Positions 8,141-17,745 of a DNA stretch of 38,402 bases are shown piece after piece. The notes under the pieces are model-generated. The model had not been told where the DNA came from. It ran no database searches and saw only the letters and a program-made list of their open reading frames with translations. Each line of letters starts with the position of its first letter. The stretch's first letter is position 1. This DNA comes from Verrucomicrobiota bacterium (GTDB lineage Bacteria > Verrucomicrobiota > Verrucomicrobiia > Verrucomicrobiales > DEV007): positions 1-38,402 of the forward strand of contig JAGWVU010000046.1 of the NCBI GenBank assembly GCA_018970725.1, read 5' to 3'. Made by a program: the position numbers and the translations under genes.

Positions 8141-8914
8141 ATGCCCGCTGCCGATCGCTACCGCGTCCCGATCCTCGACCGCTCCCTCGACTTGCTCGAA
8201 CTCCTCGCGGACCACCCGGACGGTCTCACCCTGACCGCCATGACGGATCGGCTGAAAATGCCGAAAAACAGTGTGTTCCGGATCGCCACCACCCTCACCC
8301 TGCGCGGATACGCGACGCGGGAGGAGGTGAGCAAGCTCTATCGCCTCAGTCCCAAACTATTGTCCTTGTCCCAACGGGGCTGCGGCGGAGAACGGATCGC
8401 CGTGGAGGCGGGTCCGATCCTCACCGCGCTCCGTGACGCCTCCCGGGAAACCGCGCTTCTCGGCACCTTGAGCGGCGGACAAGGGGTGGTGCTCGATCAA
8501 GTGCCTTCGCCCCAGCCGGTGAAGGTGGTGGTGGAGATCGGTCATTCCTTCCCCCTGCACACCGCGGCCCCGGCCAAGGCGATCCTCGCCTTTCTCCCCA
8601 GGGAAGAATGCGAGGCACGAATCGCCCTCCTGACCTTCCCGCGGTTCACCCGCCATACCCTGATCAGCGCCACGGCCTTCCGCCGGGAACTGGAGGAGGT
8701 TCGGAAGCTGGGAATCGCGGTGGATCGTGGTGAGGAGAGCGAGACCTTCGTCTGCGTGGCAGCGCCCGTCTTCGACCGTCACCGGCATCCGGTGGCCGCC
8801 CTGTGGATCAGCGGTCCGGCGGACCGGATGGGCGCGGAGAAGCGTCCCGCGTTGGGCGCGATCGTGAAGCATCATGCGGCCGAACTCTCGAAGCGGCTCG
8901 GTTGCCCGGATTGA
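8141..8914 (+). CDS. IclR-family transcriptional regulator
   Basis: A 257-residue regulator. Residues about 10-70 form the winged helix-turn-helix: LDRSLDLLELLADHPDGLT, the recognition-helix region MPKNSVFRIATTL, and the wing GYATREE. Residues about 85-255 form the IclR effector-binding domain, with the family segment FPLHTAAPAKAILAFL and the late VAAPVFDRHRHPVAALWISGP. IclR proteins bind small organic acids and often control sugar-acid or aromatic catabolism; KdgR of pectin degradation is a known member. ATG 8141 is preferred because the frame upstream merely reads through the intergenic palindrome. The effector cannot be read from the sequence. Position between the beta-helix gene and the haem-protein/sulfatase genes makes it the likely local regulator. 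Confidence 0.92.
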   Translation: MPAADRYRVPILDRSLDLLELLADHPDGLTLTAMTDRLKMPKNSVFRIATTLTLRGYATREEVSKLYRLSPKLLSLSQRGCGGERIAVEAGPILTALRDASRETALLGTLSGGQGVVLDQVPSPQPVKVVVEIGHSFPLHTAAPAKAILAFLPREECEARIALLTFPRFTRHTLISATAFRRELEEVRKLGIAVDRGEESETFVCVAAPVFDRHRHPVAALWISGPADRMGAEKRPALGAIVKHHAAELSKRLGCPD

Positions 8915-9009
8915 ACCCTGAATCGCAACCAGTCGAAAGAAACCGGGCGAAACCGAAGTGAAGAGGATGGATTTCGTCCCGGTCAATCCGAAACCTCATC
9001 CGATCCGAC

Positions 9010-9014
9010 AGGAG
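9010..9014 (+). promoter_or_regulatory. Ribosome binding site deciding the start at 9021
   Basis: AGGAG lies six bases before ATG 9021. It separates this ATG from an upstream in-frame start at 8958 that has no such site and would put 21 residues before the signal peptide. Good sites of this kind are rare in this window. Confidence 0.7.
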
Positions 9015-9020
9015 CCACCC

Positions 9021-11942
9021 ATGCAGATTGCCAGCCCTTGGAAGCCCCTCCTCGTCGGGGTCCTGTCGGCCCTTCTGTTATTCTCCCCCGCTCTCCCGGT
9101 TTCCGCCGCGGTGGACGCGGCGATTTGCGAGCAGGGATTGAACGATGCTGACGTGTGGCCGGAGAGACCCCCGGAGGCGACCGAGCGTTTTGTGATTCCG
9201 GCCTTTGCCCTTGATCGCCTGCCGGCGAAGTTTGTGGACGAAGGCCTGCGCGGGGAACGGCCGAGCCCCTCGTTGCTCCGCCTGACCGCCGAGGTTTCCC
9301 TGCCACCCGGGAACCACCGCTTCCTGATCCGTTCGCGCAGCGCCGCCAGACTCTTCATCGGTGATCGGCTCGCCGTGGAGACCCCGTTCGCCCCCAAATC
9401 AGGCGGTGACGGCTCCCAGAATCCCGAGCGTTTGGTGCCCCTCGATCTGGGCCCCGGTTACCGGTTCGCGCCGAACGGCGAATACGAGCGCATCGCATCG
9501 TTCTCCGTGCCCGCAGGTGGCCCGCTCACCGTGCGACTCGAGGCCTTCGCGGGCGGTCGCGAAAACAAGATGCCCCGGCGCGTCGAACTCGGCGAGACGG
9601 TCGCTGCGATTGCCCTCGAGGGAACGGACGTCTGGCGCGTTCTCGGACCGGAAGGCCCTGGGTTCGCCTACACCGATGCCGACTGGGCGACCTATCAGGA
9701 GCGGACGCACCGGGATCTTGACCAGCTCGAAGCGGCCACGCGCCGCAGGCTCCGGACAGCCGGTGACGTCCTTTGGCAGGATCGCCGAGCCGCCGCCAGG
9801 CAATGGTTGGCGGCCACGACGGAGCAACCGGTCCCGGCTGCCGGCGGGGACCCGCATCCCATCGACCGTTTCCTCGGCGCCAAGCTGGCGGCAGTCGTGG
9901 CCCAGCAGGGCAACCCGGACTTGTCCGGCCCCGGCGCGATCGATTATTTTCGTGACATCAAACCGCTCCTCGACAGCCGCTGCCTCGAATGTCATCGGGG
10001 GGAGCGGGCCAAGGGACGTCTGCGCCTTGATTCCCGCGCCGGTCTGATGGCAGGGGGAACGAGTGGGCCGGCGGTCATCCCCGGCGATCCCGCGCGAAGC
10101 GAAATCTTCCGCCGCATTACCCACGGCGATCCGGATGAGATCATGCCGCCCAAGGGCGCCCCCCTGACCACGGAGGAGACGATCCGGCTGGCCCGTTGGA
10201 TCCAGCAAGGCTTGCCATGGCCGGACTTCCCCTTGGTCCGACGGGAGCCGACCCGCCTCTCGGACGATCTCAGCTTCCTTCGCCGCGTCACGCTCGATAC
10301 CGTCGGCGTCCCTCCCAGCGTGGCGGAGATTGAGGTTTTCCTTGCGGATCCGCGGCCCGGGAAGCGCGCTGCGGTGGTGGATCGACTGCTTGCGGACCCG
10401 CGTTGGGTCGATGCCTGGATGCCCCTTTGGCAGGATCTGCTGGCGGAAAACCCGAACATTCTCAATCCCACCCTGAACAACACCGGACCGTTCCGCTGGT
10501 GGCTGCGCGACGCTCTGTCCGATGATCTTCCGCTCGACCGGATGGTCACCCAGCTGGTGTTGCAAGGCGGATCTTCCTCCACCGGCGGCCCGGCCGGTTT
10601 TGGCGTCGCGTCCCAGAACGACGCCCCGTTCGCGGCCAAGGGCACCATTCTGACCGCAGCCTTCCTCGGGGTGGAGACCAAGTGCTCCCGCTGCCATGAT
10701 TCTCCGACCGGCTCGACCAAGCAGGAGCAGCTTTTCCAAATCGGGGCCATGCTGGCCTCGGGGCCGATCGATGTGCCGGTCACCAGCAGCGTCGATCCGG
10801 TGAAATTGCATGCCGGGGGACGGAAGCCACTGATCGAGGTCACGCTCAAGCCCGGGTCCAAGGTGGAGCCGGTCTGGCCATTCGGTTCCTTCCTCCCGGC
10901 ATCCCCCGGCGTCCCTGCGGCAAACCCGCGGGAGCGACTTGCCTTCCTCCTGACCGCCCCGGAAAACGAACGATTCGCCCAAGTCTGGGTCAACCGGATT
11001 TGGGCCCGTTACATGGGGCGCGGCATCGTGGAGCCATTGGACGATTGGGAGAAGGGCGCGCCTTCCCATCCGGAACTGCTGCGTTGGCTGGCTCGCGAGT
11101 TTGTCCGCGCCGGCTATCAGGTCAAGCCGATTGCCCGGCTCATCCTCACCTCGACCGCCTACCAACGCGCCACGGACCCGGCCTTGCGGGCCCCCGATCC
11201 GCTTTACACCGCCCCGGAACCCCGCCGTCTGCTGGCCGAGCAGGTGGTCGACTCGATGATCTCCGGAACCGGGAAACCGGTGCGGTTGGAACCCCTCTGT
11301 CTCGATCTCAACGGCCGCAGGGACATCAAGAACTCCACGCACTTGGGAACGCCGGGCCGGGCCTGGATGATGGCCTCGCTCTCCAACGAACGGGACCGTC
11401 CCAGCCTTTCCCTTCCCCGGCTTCAGGCCATGACCGACGTGCTTGCTGCGTTCGGATGGCGTGGAGCGAGGCAGGATCCGGCCTCCGTGCGCGACACCTC
11501 GCCGAGCGCCCTGCAAGCCGCCATTCTCGCGAACGGGGTCCTCACCCGTTGGGTGACGCGTCTCAGTGAGGATCACCCGATCACCCGGGCGGCAGTCGAA
11601 GCTACCTCCGCAGAGGGCTTGGTCGACCATCTCTACCTCCGCCTTCTGAGCCGTCGCCCGGAAGCCGCGGAGCGGGAGCGCCATGCGGCCTATCTCCGCG
11701 ATGGCTTTGCGCAGCGATTCATCCCGAACCCGGTTCCGGTCGCCCGGCCGCACACGCCGCCCAAGTTCGTCACGTGGACGAATCATCTTCTGCCGGAGTC
11801 GAACCTGGCCAAGCAGGAACTGGCGCTTGAAGCCGAGCGGGGTGATCCTCCCACCCTGCGGCTTACCACGTCCTGGCGCGTCCGATGCGAGGACGTCATC
11901 TGGGCTCTCCTCAATTCCCCCGAATTTCTTTACCGTTCCTGA
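9021..11942 (+). CDS. Secreted di-haem PSCyt1/DUF1549/DUF1553 protein
   Basis: A 973-residue exported protein. An N-terminal signal peptide (about residues 1-30) is followed by a beta-rich part with PA14-like character (about 85-230). A planctomycete-type cytochrome c domain carries C321-L-E-C-H325 in [14 protein letters not shown], and MPPKGAPL lies downstream with a possible methionine ligand. DUF1549 (about 400-600) carries a second haem motif C555-S-R-C-H559. DUF1553 fills the C-terminal part (about 660-973), ending [11 protein letters not shown]. The family is abundant in planctomycetes and Verrucomicrobia beside sulfatases; its biochemical role is not established, and an oxidative or electron-transfer role is inferred from the two CxxCH motifs. 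The DUF1501 gene starts inside its stop codon (TGATG), so the two are co-translated partners. The length is normal for the family. Confidence 0.9.
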   Translation: MQIASPWKPLLVGVLSALLLFSPALPVSAAVDAAICEQGLNDADVWPERPPEATERFVIPAFALDRLPAKFVDEGLRGERPSPSLLRLTAEVSLPPGNHRFLIRSRSAARLFIGDRLAVETPFAPKSGGDGSQNPERLVPLDLGPGYRFAPNGEYERIASFSVPAGGPLTVRLEAFAGGRENKMPRRVELGETVAAIALEGTDVWRVLGPEGPGFAYTDADWATYQERTHRDLDQLEAATRRRLRTAGDVLWQDRRAAARQWLAATTEQPVPAAGGDPHPIDRFLGAKLAAVVAQQGNPDLSGPGAIDYFRDIKPLLDSRCLECHRGERAKGRLRLDSRAGLMAGGTSGPAVIPGDPARSEIFRRITHGDPDEIMPPKGAPLTTEETIRLARWIQQGLPWPDFPLVRREPTRLSDDLSFLRRVTLDTVGVPPSVAEIEVFLADPRPGKRAAVVDRLLADPRWVDAWMPLWQDLLAENPNILNPTLNNTGPFRWWLRDALSDDLPLDRMVTQLVLQGGSSSTGGPAGFGVASQNDAPFAAKGTILTAAFLGVETKCSRCHDSPTGSTKQEQLFQIGAMLASGPIDVPVTSSVDPVKLHAGGRKPLIEVTLKPGSKVEPVWPFGSFLPASPGVPAANPRERLAFLLTAPENERFAQVWVNRIWARYMGRGIVEPLDDWEKGAPSHPELLRWLAREFVRAGYQVKPIARLILTSTAYQRATDPALRAPDPLYTAPEPRRLLAEQVVDSMISGTGKPVRLEPLCLDLNGRRDIKNSTHLGTPGRAWMMASLSNERDRPSLSLPRLQAMTDVLAAFGWRGARQDPASVRDTSPSALQAAILANGVLTRWVTRLSEDHPITRAAVEATSAEGLVDHLYLRLLSRRPEAAERERHAAYLRDGFAQRFIPNPVPVARPHTPPKFVTWTNHLLPESNLAKQELALEAERGDPPTLRLTTSWRVRCEDVIWALLNSPEFLYRS

Positions 11943-13216
11943 TGCTGATGCCCTCGAGACGCCGATTTTTTCAACTCTCCGGCGCCGCCGCCCTCGGCAG
12001 CGCCGCGCCCAGAGCGACCGCCGCCCTCCTGAAACCCGGTCGGGCCGAGCATTGCATCTTCATTTGGCTTGGCGGAGGCATGGCCCAGATTGATACGTTC
12101 GACCCCAAAGCCCTTGGCGACGCCAAATCGAAGCCCTCGAAGGCCGGAAGCTATTACCCCTCCATTGAAACCGCCGTGCCGGGCGTCCGCGTGACGGAAC
12201 ATTTGTCCCAGACGGCGAGGCTGATGGAACGGATCACGGTCTGCCGCACCGTCAATCACCGGGTCATCGACGAGCATGCGTTTGCCACAAATCTGGTCCA
12301 TACCGGGCGCACCCTCAGCGGCAATGTCATTTATCCGAGCATCGGCAGCATCGTAGCCTACGAACGGGGGGCCGCCAACCCGGAGGTGCCGGCTTACATG
12401 CTGATCGGGTATCCGAATGTGAGTCGTGGTCCGGGCTTTCTCGGCGCGAAAAGTGGCTTCGTCTATCTGACCGATACCGAGTCCGGCCCCGCCGGGTTCA
12501 CCCGCCCTGACGATGTTTCTCCCGAGCGGGCCGCCGCCCGGGCCGGACTGTTGGAACCCCTGCGCCGCCGCTTTCCCGTAGGCTCCGCGCCGTGGGAGTA
12601 TCAAGAGGCACAGTCCGACGCCCTCCGGATGGCCGGGCCGGGATTCATGCGCAATTTCCAACTCTCCGACGAACCCGGCAGCCTGAGGCAACGGTATGGA
12701 GGCGAGTTCGGCCAGCGCTGTCTTCTCGCCCGCCGCCTCGTCCAAGCCGGGGTTCGCTTCATCGAGGTCTCGCACAACCTCAACTTCATCAACGGAGCCG
12801 GCTGGGATACACACAACAACGGCCAGCTCCAGCAGCACGTCCTGATTCGCGAACTCGATACCGCATTCTCCGCCCTGATCGAGGATCTTGAGCGGCAACG
12901 CCTCCTCGACCGGACCCTGATCGTCATCGGAACCGAGTTCGGACGTCCCGCGGCCTTCGATGGAGGCGGCGGGCGCGGGCACCAAGGCACGGCGTTCTCG
13001 CTCGTCCTTGCCGGCGGCGGTCTCAATCACCTCGGGGCTTACGGAGCGACCGATGACCTGTGCAAACTCCCCGTGGAATCTCCCGTCGGCATCCCGGATT
13101 TCCATGCCACCATCCATGCCGCCCTCGGCATCGATCCGGCGAAAGAACTGCTCGACGGCAGCCGTCCGGTGCCCATCACGGACGGTGGTGTTCCCATCGC
13201 GCGCCTGTTTTCATGA
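11942..13216 (+). CDS. DUF1501 protein, Tat-exported partner of the di-haem protein
   Basis: A 424-residue protein of the DUF1501 family, related to the sulfatase/alkaline phosphatase fold. The start has a twin-arginine signal, [10 protein letters not shown], followed by a hydrophobic stretch, so it is probably exported folded. Family landmarks are [19 protein letters not shown], the central VRFIEVSH...GWDTHNNGQ and [13 protein letters not shown]. The last segment, with [10 protein letters not shown], matches the usual place of metal-like ligands in the family. ATG 11942 overlaps the TGA of the upstream gene by one base; ATG 11948 would shorten it by two residues. The function of DUF1501 proteins is unknown; constant pairing with DUF1549/DUF1553 suggests a complex. 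The stop codon abuts that of the convergent sulfatase. Confidence 0.9.
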   Translation: MLMPSRRRFFQLSGAAALGSAAPRATAALLKPGRAEHCIFIWLGGGMAQIDTFDPKALGDAKSKPSKAGSYYPSIETAVPGVRVTEHLSQTARLMERITVCRTVNHRVIDEHAFATNLVHTGRTLSGNVIYPSIGSIVAYERGAANPEVPAYMLIGYPNVSRGPGFLGAKSGFVYLTDTESGPAGFTRPDDVSPERAAARAGLLEPLRRRFPVGSAPWEYQEAQSDALRMAGPGFMRNFQLSDEPGSLRQRYGGEFGQRCLLARRLVQAGVRFIEVSHNLNFINGAGWDTHNNGQLQQHVLIRELDTAFSALIEDLERQRLLDRTLIVIGTEFGRPAAFDGGGGRGHQGTAFSLVLAGGGLNHLGAYGATDDLCKLPVESPVGIPDFHATIHAALGIDPAKELLDGSRPVPITDGGVPIARLFS

Positions 13217-14320
13217 ACCGGTCCCGCGCTCCCCACCGCTGATCCGGGTGAGCTTGAGGTGCTTCAAGTCAATTCCCGGCGCCGCGAGGCATTCGATCGC
13301 AATCTCCCCGCGCCCGGGCACCAACTCGAGAAACCCGAGTGTCCGTTCGGCCCAGCGGCGGTCGCGATAGCGGGTCCGCCCGTCGGCATCGCGGTGCCTG
13401 AGCGGAATTTCAGGGGCCTCGGCCGCCGGGAGCAAGGCTTCGACAGTTTGCCCGTTCCCTCCGACACGCACGACCGTGTCCTTCACCGCACCGTAAGCCA
13501 AACCCACCTCATAACGACCCGCCGTGGCCACGTCCACCGGGAAGACCACCCGGCCCTTGGGGTCGGACCAACCCGTGATCCAGTCATTCGCGAAACCGGG
13601 CCCGCTGGCGAAACGGAGCGGCTTGCCCAAGACCGCCTGCGGCGCATGCAACTCCACCGGATTGTGCGCTTCATGCCCGACCGGCAGGGGAAACCTTTGC
13701 CGGCCGTCCGCCGCGATGTCCGCGAACCAGGCGTCGTAGGCGGCCGCCAGGTGCCGGACCAGATCGGGATGCTCTGCTGCAATATCCTTCTCCTCTCCGG
13801 GATCCGCTTTCATATCGTAAAAATGCCACGCTCCCGCGCCGCTGTCGTTGGCACGAGCCCCCGAACCGCCCGCCGGTCCCTTGATTTCCCGCACCAAGCG
13901 ATGCCTTGCGGTCCGCACCGCCCCGGGAAATTTGTTGGTTTCGTCGATCGGATTATGCCACTTCCCGATGCAGGCAGTGCGATAGCCATTGGCGCCGAAT
14001 GCTTCCGCCAGCGTCACCTCGGAGGGCTTCATCGCTTCCTTGTTGTGGGTCACGCCATGGACGCCGGTCCGCAAAGGCCAGCGTCCCGTGAGCAACGAGG
14101 CCCGGGTGGGCGCACAGAAGGAGTTCACATAAAATCGGTCGAACCTCACCCCCTCACGCGCCAAACGATCAATATTCGGCGTTTTCAGGTGCGGATGATC
14201 GTGGATCGAAAAATCGCCGTATCCCTGGTCATCGGTGATGATCAGCAGGACGTTTGGCTGCGCGGGCGAAGCCGCTTGCAGCAGGAGGGATATTGCGAGA
14301 ACAAGATGGCGCAGGCGCAT
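13211..14320 (-). CDS. Sulfatase-like protein with the centre of the catalytic domain missing
   Basis: A 369-residue exported protein. The signal peptide (residues 1-20) is followed by [15 protein letters not shown] with the first metal aspartates (D30, D31) and by the formylglycine motif C69[10 protein letters not shown]. After IGKWH (residues 118-122) the text jumps, within about ten residues, to [13 protein letters not shown] and [15 protein letters not shown], which belong to the end of a sulfatase. The middle, normally some 200-250 residues with the second pair of metal ligands and the catalytic His/Lys, is absent. The remaining C-terminal part (about 230-369) is beta-rich and may bind carbohydrate. 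The frame stays open, so the deletion is in-frame. It is probably inactive as a sulfatase; a binding role is possible. It follows the other sulfatase after 12 bases. Confidence 0.75.
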   Translation of the reverse strand: MRLRHLVLAISLLLQAASPAQPNVLLIITDDQGYGDFSIHDHPHLKTPNIDRLAREGVRFDRFYVNSFCAPTRASLLTGRWPLRTGVHGVTHNKEAMKPSEVTLAEAFGANGYRTACIGKWHNPIDETNKFPGAVRTARHRLVREIKGPAGGSGARANDSGAGAWHFYDMKADPGEEKDIAAEHPDLVRHLAAAYDAWFADIAADGRQRFPLPVGHEAHNPVELHAPQAVLGKPLRFASGPGFANDWITGWSDPKGRVVFPVDVATAGRYEVGLAYGAVKDTVVRVGGNGQTVEALLPAAEAPEIPLRHRDADGRTRYRDRRWAERTLGFLELVPGRGEIAIECLAAPGIDLKHLKLTRISGGERGTGS

Positions 14321-14332
14321 GGGTGAGGGAGG

Positions 14333-15754
14333 TTATTTCCGGAAAGACTGACGAAGATCCAACCCGTCGCCAAGTTCGGTGGATAGCGAGAGGAGCCGCC
14401 CGAACAACGCGTCTTTTGTGGCAAGGTGCGCCGGATGGGAAGCCAGATCGGTCTTTTCCAACGGATCCTCCTTGAGATGATAAAGCCGCAGCACGCCGGC
14501 CTTGGGGTAAGCGATGAGTTTCCAGCCATCGACCGTGATGGAGCGCTGGAGATCGAGATAGGCTCCATAGATCGGGGAATGTTCCGATGTTTGCCGGCGC
14601 CCATCGATCAAGGGCAGCAGGCTCTTGAAAAAGAGATGGTCAGGACTTGGGGCGCCACCGATCTCGAGGGCGGTCGCCATGGCGTCCTGAAGGTAGATCG
14701 GTGAATCGTTCTTCACGCCCCCCGGCACGCCCGGCCCCGCCACCAGAAAGGGAACCCTCACGCTGTGATCATAGAGGTTTTGTTTACCAAACAATCCGTG
14801 GTGCCCCACCGCCAGTCCGTGATCCGCGGTGAAGAAGATCCATGTATTGTCCACCTGACGGTTCGCTTCAAGGGCATCGAGAATCCGCCCGATCTGATCG
14901 TCCATGTGGCTGATGAGCGCATAATATTCCCTGCGATGCACCCTCACCGCCTCCTCCGTGCGTGGCATCGGCGCGAGGTATTCATCGCGCAATTGATGCG
15001 AACATCCGATGGCATCCTTGTAGGGATACTCCGGGAGAAAATTCCCCGGCAGGGCAATCCGGCTGGCTGGGTAACGTTCGAGAAACGCCTCCGGCGCCTG
15101 CCGCGGATCATGCGGTGCGTTGAACGCGGCATAGATGAAGAACGGTTTTTCCTGACGAGCCGCCTCGTTGAGAAAACCGATGGTGTTTTCCCTGACCACT
15201 TCACTCCAATGGGTGCCTCCCTCCCAGAATCCCCCGAGCGACCGGTCTGAGGAACTCCACGCATCGGCGACCCCGGCGAGCGGACGATTGTAGGCGGAGG
15301 GAACGGTCTTTGGCATTCCGGCCCGCTCGTCCTTGACTTGGTCGAAACACAAGGCCGCTTCGGTCTCGACGTGCCACTTCCCTGTCATGAACGTCCGGTA
15401 GCCCGCCCGGGCCATCAACTGAGGCCAGAGAACTCCCTTTTCACGCTCGGCATCCGTCTCATGGTAGACCGCCCGGGCGTCCCAAACGCTCCGTCCCGTG
15501 AGCAGCATGGTGCGGCTGGCCACGCACACCGCACCGCTCCACGACCCCATGTTGCAGGCGCGGGTGAAGGTGATCCCCCGGGCGGCCAGACGATCGAGGT
15601 TCGGTGTGTCGATGTCCGTCAACCCGAAGGCCCGCACCGCTTCGTAGCAATGGTCATCGGCAAACAGGAAGAGGATGTTCGGCTTCGCTGCACCGTGGCA
15701 GGGGACACACGCCACCAACGCCAGAACCAACGGGATGAGGGAACGGGGGTTCAC
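14333..15754 (-). CDS. Secreted sulfatase with CxAxR-type active-site motif
   Basis: A 473-residue sulfatase that should cleave sulfate esters, probably from polysaccharide. The GTG at 15754 is chosen because GGAAGG lies just upstream and it directly starts the signal peptide; the TTG at 15781 would add nine residues. Metal aspartates are in LFADDH (D33, D34). The nucleophile motif is C77-V-A-S-R with TMLLTG behind it; proline is replaced by alanine, a variant that formylglycine-generating enzyme is known to tolerate. TGKWH, AAFNAPHDPR, FTADHG and the basic GKQNLYDHSVRVPF complete the S1 sulfatase set. The length is normal. It is co-transcribed with the shortened sulfatase downstream and divergent from a pectate lyase. 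The exact sulfate ester cannot be read from the sequence. No sulfatase-maturation enzyme is in the window. Confidence 0.9.
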   Translation of the reverse strand: MNPRSLIPLVLALVACVPCHGAAKPNILFLFADDHCYEAVRAFGLTDIDTPNLDRLAARGITFTRACNMGSWSGAVCVASRTMLLTGRSVWDARAVYHETDAEREKGVLWPQLMARAGYRTFMTGKWHVETEAALCFDQVKDERAGMPKTVPSAYNRPLAGVADAWSSSDRSLGGFWEGGTHWSEVVRENTIGFLNEAARQEKPFFIYAAFNAPHDPRQAPEAFLERYPASRIALPGNFLPEYPYKDAIGCSHQLRDEYLAPMPRTEEAVRVHRREYYALISHMDDQIGRILDALEANRQVDNTWIFFTADHGLAVGHHGLFGKQNLYDHSVRVPFLVAGPGVPGGVKNDSPIYLQDAMATALEIGGAPSPDHLFFKSLLPLIDGRRQTSEHSPIYGAYLDLQRSITVDGWKLIAYPKAGVLRLYHLKEDPLEKTDLASHPAHLATKDALFGRLLSLSTELGDGLDLRQSFRK

Positions 15755-15881
15755 CCCGCCACCTTCCGCCGGAAACGCCAAACAGCAAACCCGACTTCCG
15801 CAGAGGCAGACAGACCCGTCGATCAGTGGAGACCCGCGGTTTTCCCTCCCGCTTCCCTTCTTCCGGCGGTTAACAGAACCC

Positions 15882-15911
15882 TTGACCGCCCCCGCGCCCC
15901 CTCGCTAGGAT
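15882..15911 (+). promoter_or_regulatory. Candidate promoter of the pectate lyase gene, with almost no leader
   Basis: TTGACC (15882-15887), 18 bases, TAGGAT (15906-15911). The -10 box ends nine bases before ATG 15921, so transcription would begin two or three bases before the start codon. No Shine-Dalgarno site is present. Confidence 0.45.
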
Positions 15912-15920
15912 TCCGTTCCC

Positions 15921-17288
15921 ATGCGGTCCGCCCTCGCCCTGCTCGCCCTCCCGCTCTTCGTCTCTGCCGCCCCGCCCTTGCTGCCGTCCTTCCCCGGAGC
16001 CGAGGGATACGGTCGCTTTGCCAAAGGCGGCCGGGGCGGTGATGTCTACATGGTCACCAATCTGAACGACAGCGGAGAGGGCAGTCTGCGGGAAGCCATC
16101 CGGTCGAAAGCCAAAGGCACCCCGCGCACCGTGGTCTTTGCCGTGGCCGGCACCATCAAGCTGAAGAAGACGCTTCAGCTTGAGGAGGTCCACGGTCTCA
16201 CCTTGGCCGGCCAGACGGCTCCCGGCGGGGGCATCGCGCTGCGCGATCACGGGGTCGAGTTCAGGCGCTGCTCGGACCTGATCGTGCGCCACCTCCGGTT
16301 TCGCCTTGGAGACAAAACGAAAACGTCTGAGGATGTGATCGGGTTCGGCCCCGAGGAGGGAACCTGCCGGGATGTCATCCTTGATCACGTCACCGCCACC
16401 TGGGGGATCGATGGCATCATGGATGTCTACGCCGCTGAACGGTTCACGATGCAATGGTGCCTTTTCGGCGAAGCCTTGAATGACAGCACCCACTACAAAA
16501 AGGAGCCGCACGCGATGCTCATGTCGTTCCGCAAGATCAAGGGAAACATCAGCATCCATCACAACCTGCTCTTCAGCAGCCGGGACCGTCATCCCACGCT
16601 GGGGGGCTACCCCCCTCCACATAGCAGCGCGGAGGCGGTCTTCGATTTCCGGAACAATGTGATCTACAATTGGGAGGGTTCCTGCAATCTCGCCACCGGG
16701 CGTTTCAACCTCGTCGCCAACTATTGGCGGCCCGGTCCGGACACGGACTTCAAACGCGATCCCTTCCCCATCGCCCCCAAGGCCGAGGCGCAGAATGTGA
16801 CGACCGGCTTCCTCGGGGGCAATTTCTTCGAGTGGAATCCGGCCTGGACCGCGGACAACTCCGCCGCCTTCCAGTGGGGCACCCGCGGGGGGAAATACAT
16901 CGGCGAAGTCACCCGGGAGAAATTCACCCAACCCGGGGAAGTCGTGCCGGAGGCCGACCGACCGCATACCCGGACAGCCTCCGCGGCTTACGATGAGGTC
17001 TTGCAGAGCGCCGGAGCGAACCGCCCCCGCGACGCGGCGGACCGACGCGTCATCGCGGGGGTGAAGGATCGCTCGCACCGCCGGATCGATTCCCAAGACG
17101 AAGTCGGCGGCTGGCCGGAACTCGAATCCGGAATGGCGGCACCCGACACCGACCGGGACGGCATGCCGAACGCCTGGGAGACAAAGAACGGCCTCAATCC
17201 AAACGACCCCGCCGACCGCAACCTTGTCCGGGCGGACGGGTACACCCAGTTGGAACATTATTTGCACGAACGGGCCGGCGACGCCTGA
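15921..17288 (+). CDS. Secreted pectate-lyase-like polysaccharide lyase (PL1 type)
   Basis: A 455-residue exported protein with signal peptide MRSALALLALPLFVSA. The opening FPGAEGYGRFAKGGRGG, then VTNLNDSGEGSLREAI and VVFAVAGTIKL, is the classic start of bacterial pectate-lyase beta-helices. The rungs ILDHVTATWGIDG, MQWCLFGEALN and ISIHHNLLFSSRDRHP follow, the last with the Arg of the usual catalytic region. A final segment, DTDRDGMPNAWE then GLNPNDPADRN, is a calcium-binding thrombospondin-type-3-like repeat common in secreted Verrucomicrobial enzymes. Family members cleave polygalacturonate by beta-elimination with calcium; the true substrate could be another uronate polymer. It is divergent from the sulfatase pair, which suggests a sulfated uronate polymer, but that link is inference. 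Confidence 0.87.
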   Translation: MRSALALLALPLFVSAAPPLLPSFPGAEGYGRFAKGGRGGDVYMVTNLNDSGEGSLREAIRSKAKGTPRTVVFAVAGTIKLKKTLQLEEVHGLTLAGQTAPGGGIALRDHGVEFRRCSDLIVRHLRFRLGDKTKTSEDVIGFGPEEGTCRDVILDHVTATWGIDGIMDVYAAERFTMQWCLFGEALNDSTHYKKEPHAMLMSFRKIKGNISIHHNLLFSSRDRHPTLGGYPPPHSSAEAVFDFRNNVIYNWEGSCNLATGRFNLVANYWRPGPDTDFKRDPFPIAPKAEAQNVTTGFLGGNFFEWNPAWTADNSAAFQWGTRGGKYIGEVTREKFTQPGEVVPEADRPHTRTASAAYDEVLQSAGANRPRDAADRRVIAGVKDRSHRRIDSQDEVGGWPELESGMAAPDTDRDGMPNAWETKNGLNPNDPADRNLVRADGYTQLEHYLHERAGDA

Positions 17289-17364
17289 CCCTCCATCAGA
17301 CGGAGCAGGCGTGGCCTCTCCTGCCTGCGGATAATCCTTTCCCGGTCCCCCAGCTTCGTTCATC

Positions 17365-17745
17365 ATGCGCTCCATGCCCATCTACGGCACCGCCCTGCTC
17401 TCCCTTTGCCTCCTCGCCGGCCTCTCGTTAGGCCGGGCGTTTGGTGCCCTGCTCCGGGTGGACTCGGACATCGGAGGCGTGGGGATCGCCATGATCCTGC
17501 TCATCCTCGGCTCCGGGTTCCTGCAGCGGCGCGGACTGATGAAAGAGCCGTCGGCGAGCGGCATCCTCTTCTGGGGGCAGATGTATGTGCCCATCGTCGT
17601 GGCCATGGCCGCCACCCAGAACGTGCGCGGTGCCCTCGCCGGGGGACTGATGGCCGCGACCGCCGGACTGGCTGCGGTCGCCCTCTGTTTTGGGCTCGTT
17701 GCCGTGCTCGCCCGGAAACAGCCCGCCAACCAGAAGCTCCCATGA
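17365..17745 (+). CDS. madL: Malonate transporter, MadL subunit
   Basis: A 126-residue membrane protein, the small subunit of the two-part MadL-MadM malonate carrier, which imports malonate with sodium in the best known example. Four hydrophobic helices are visible: IYGTALLSLCLLAGLSLG, GGVGIAMILLILGSG, MYVPIVVAMAA and GLAAVALCFGLVAVLA. Segments such as GGVGIAMILLIL and the FWGQMYVPIVVAMAATQNV stretch follow the MadL family closely. ATG 17365 or ATG 17374 could be the start; the latter begins directly with the family-like MPIYG. Its TGA overlaps the ATG of madM (ATGA), so both subunits are translated together. Confidence 0.88.
   Translation: MRSMPIYGTALLSLCLLAGLSLGRAFGALLRVDSDIGGVGIAMILLILGSGFLQRRGLMKEPSASGILFWGQMYVPIVVAMAATQNVRGALAGGLMAATAGLAAVALCFGLVAVLARKQPANQKLP

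Noticed and set aside
9399-11786. Long open frame on the minus strand opposite the di-haem protein gene
   Set aside because: No signal peptide or family motif. The opposite strand encodes a full PSCyt/DUF1549/DUF1553 protein with haem motifs. Long antisense frames are expected at this base composition.
15870-17381. Open frame of about 500 codons opposite the pectate lyase gene
   Set aside because: The plus strand has a signal peptide and a full PL1-type fold; this frame has neither motif nor plausible start.
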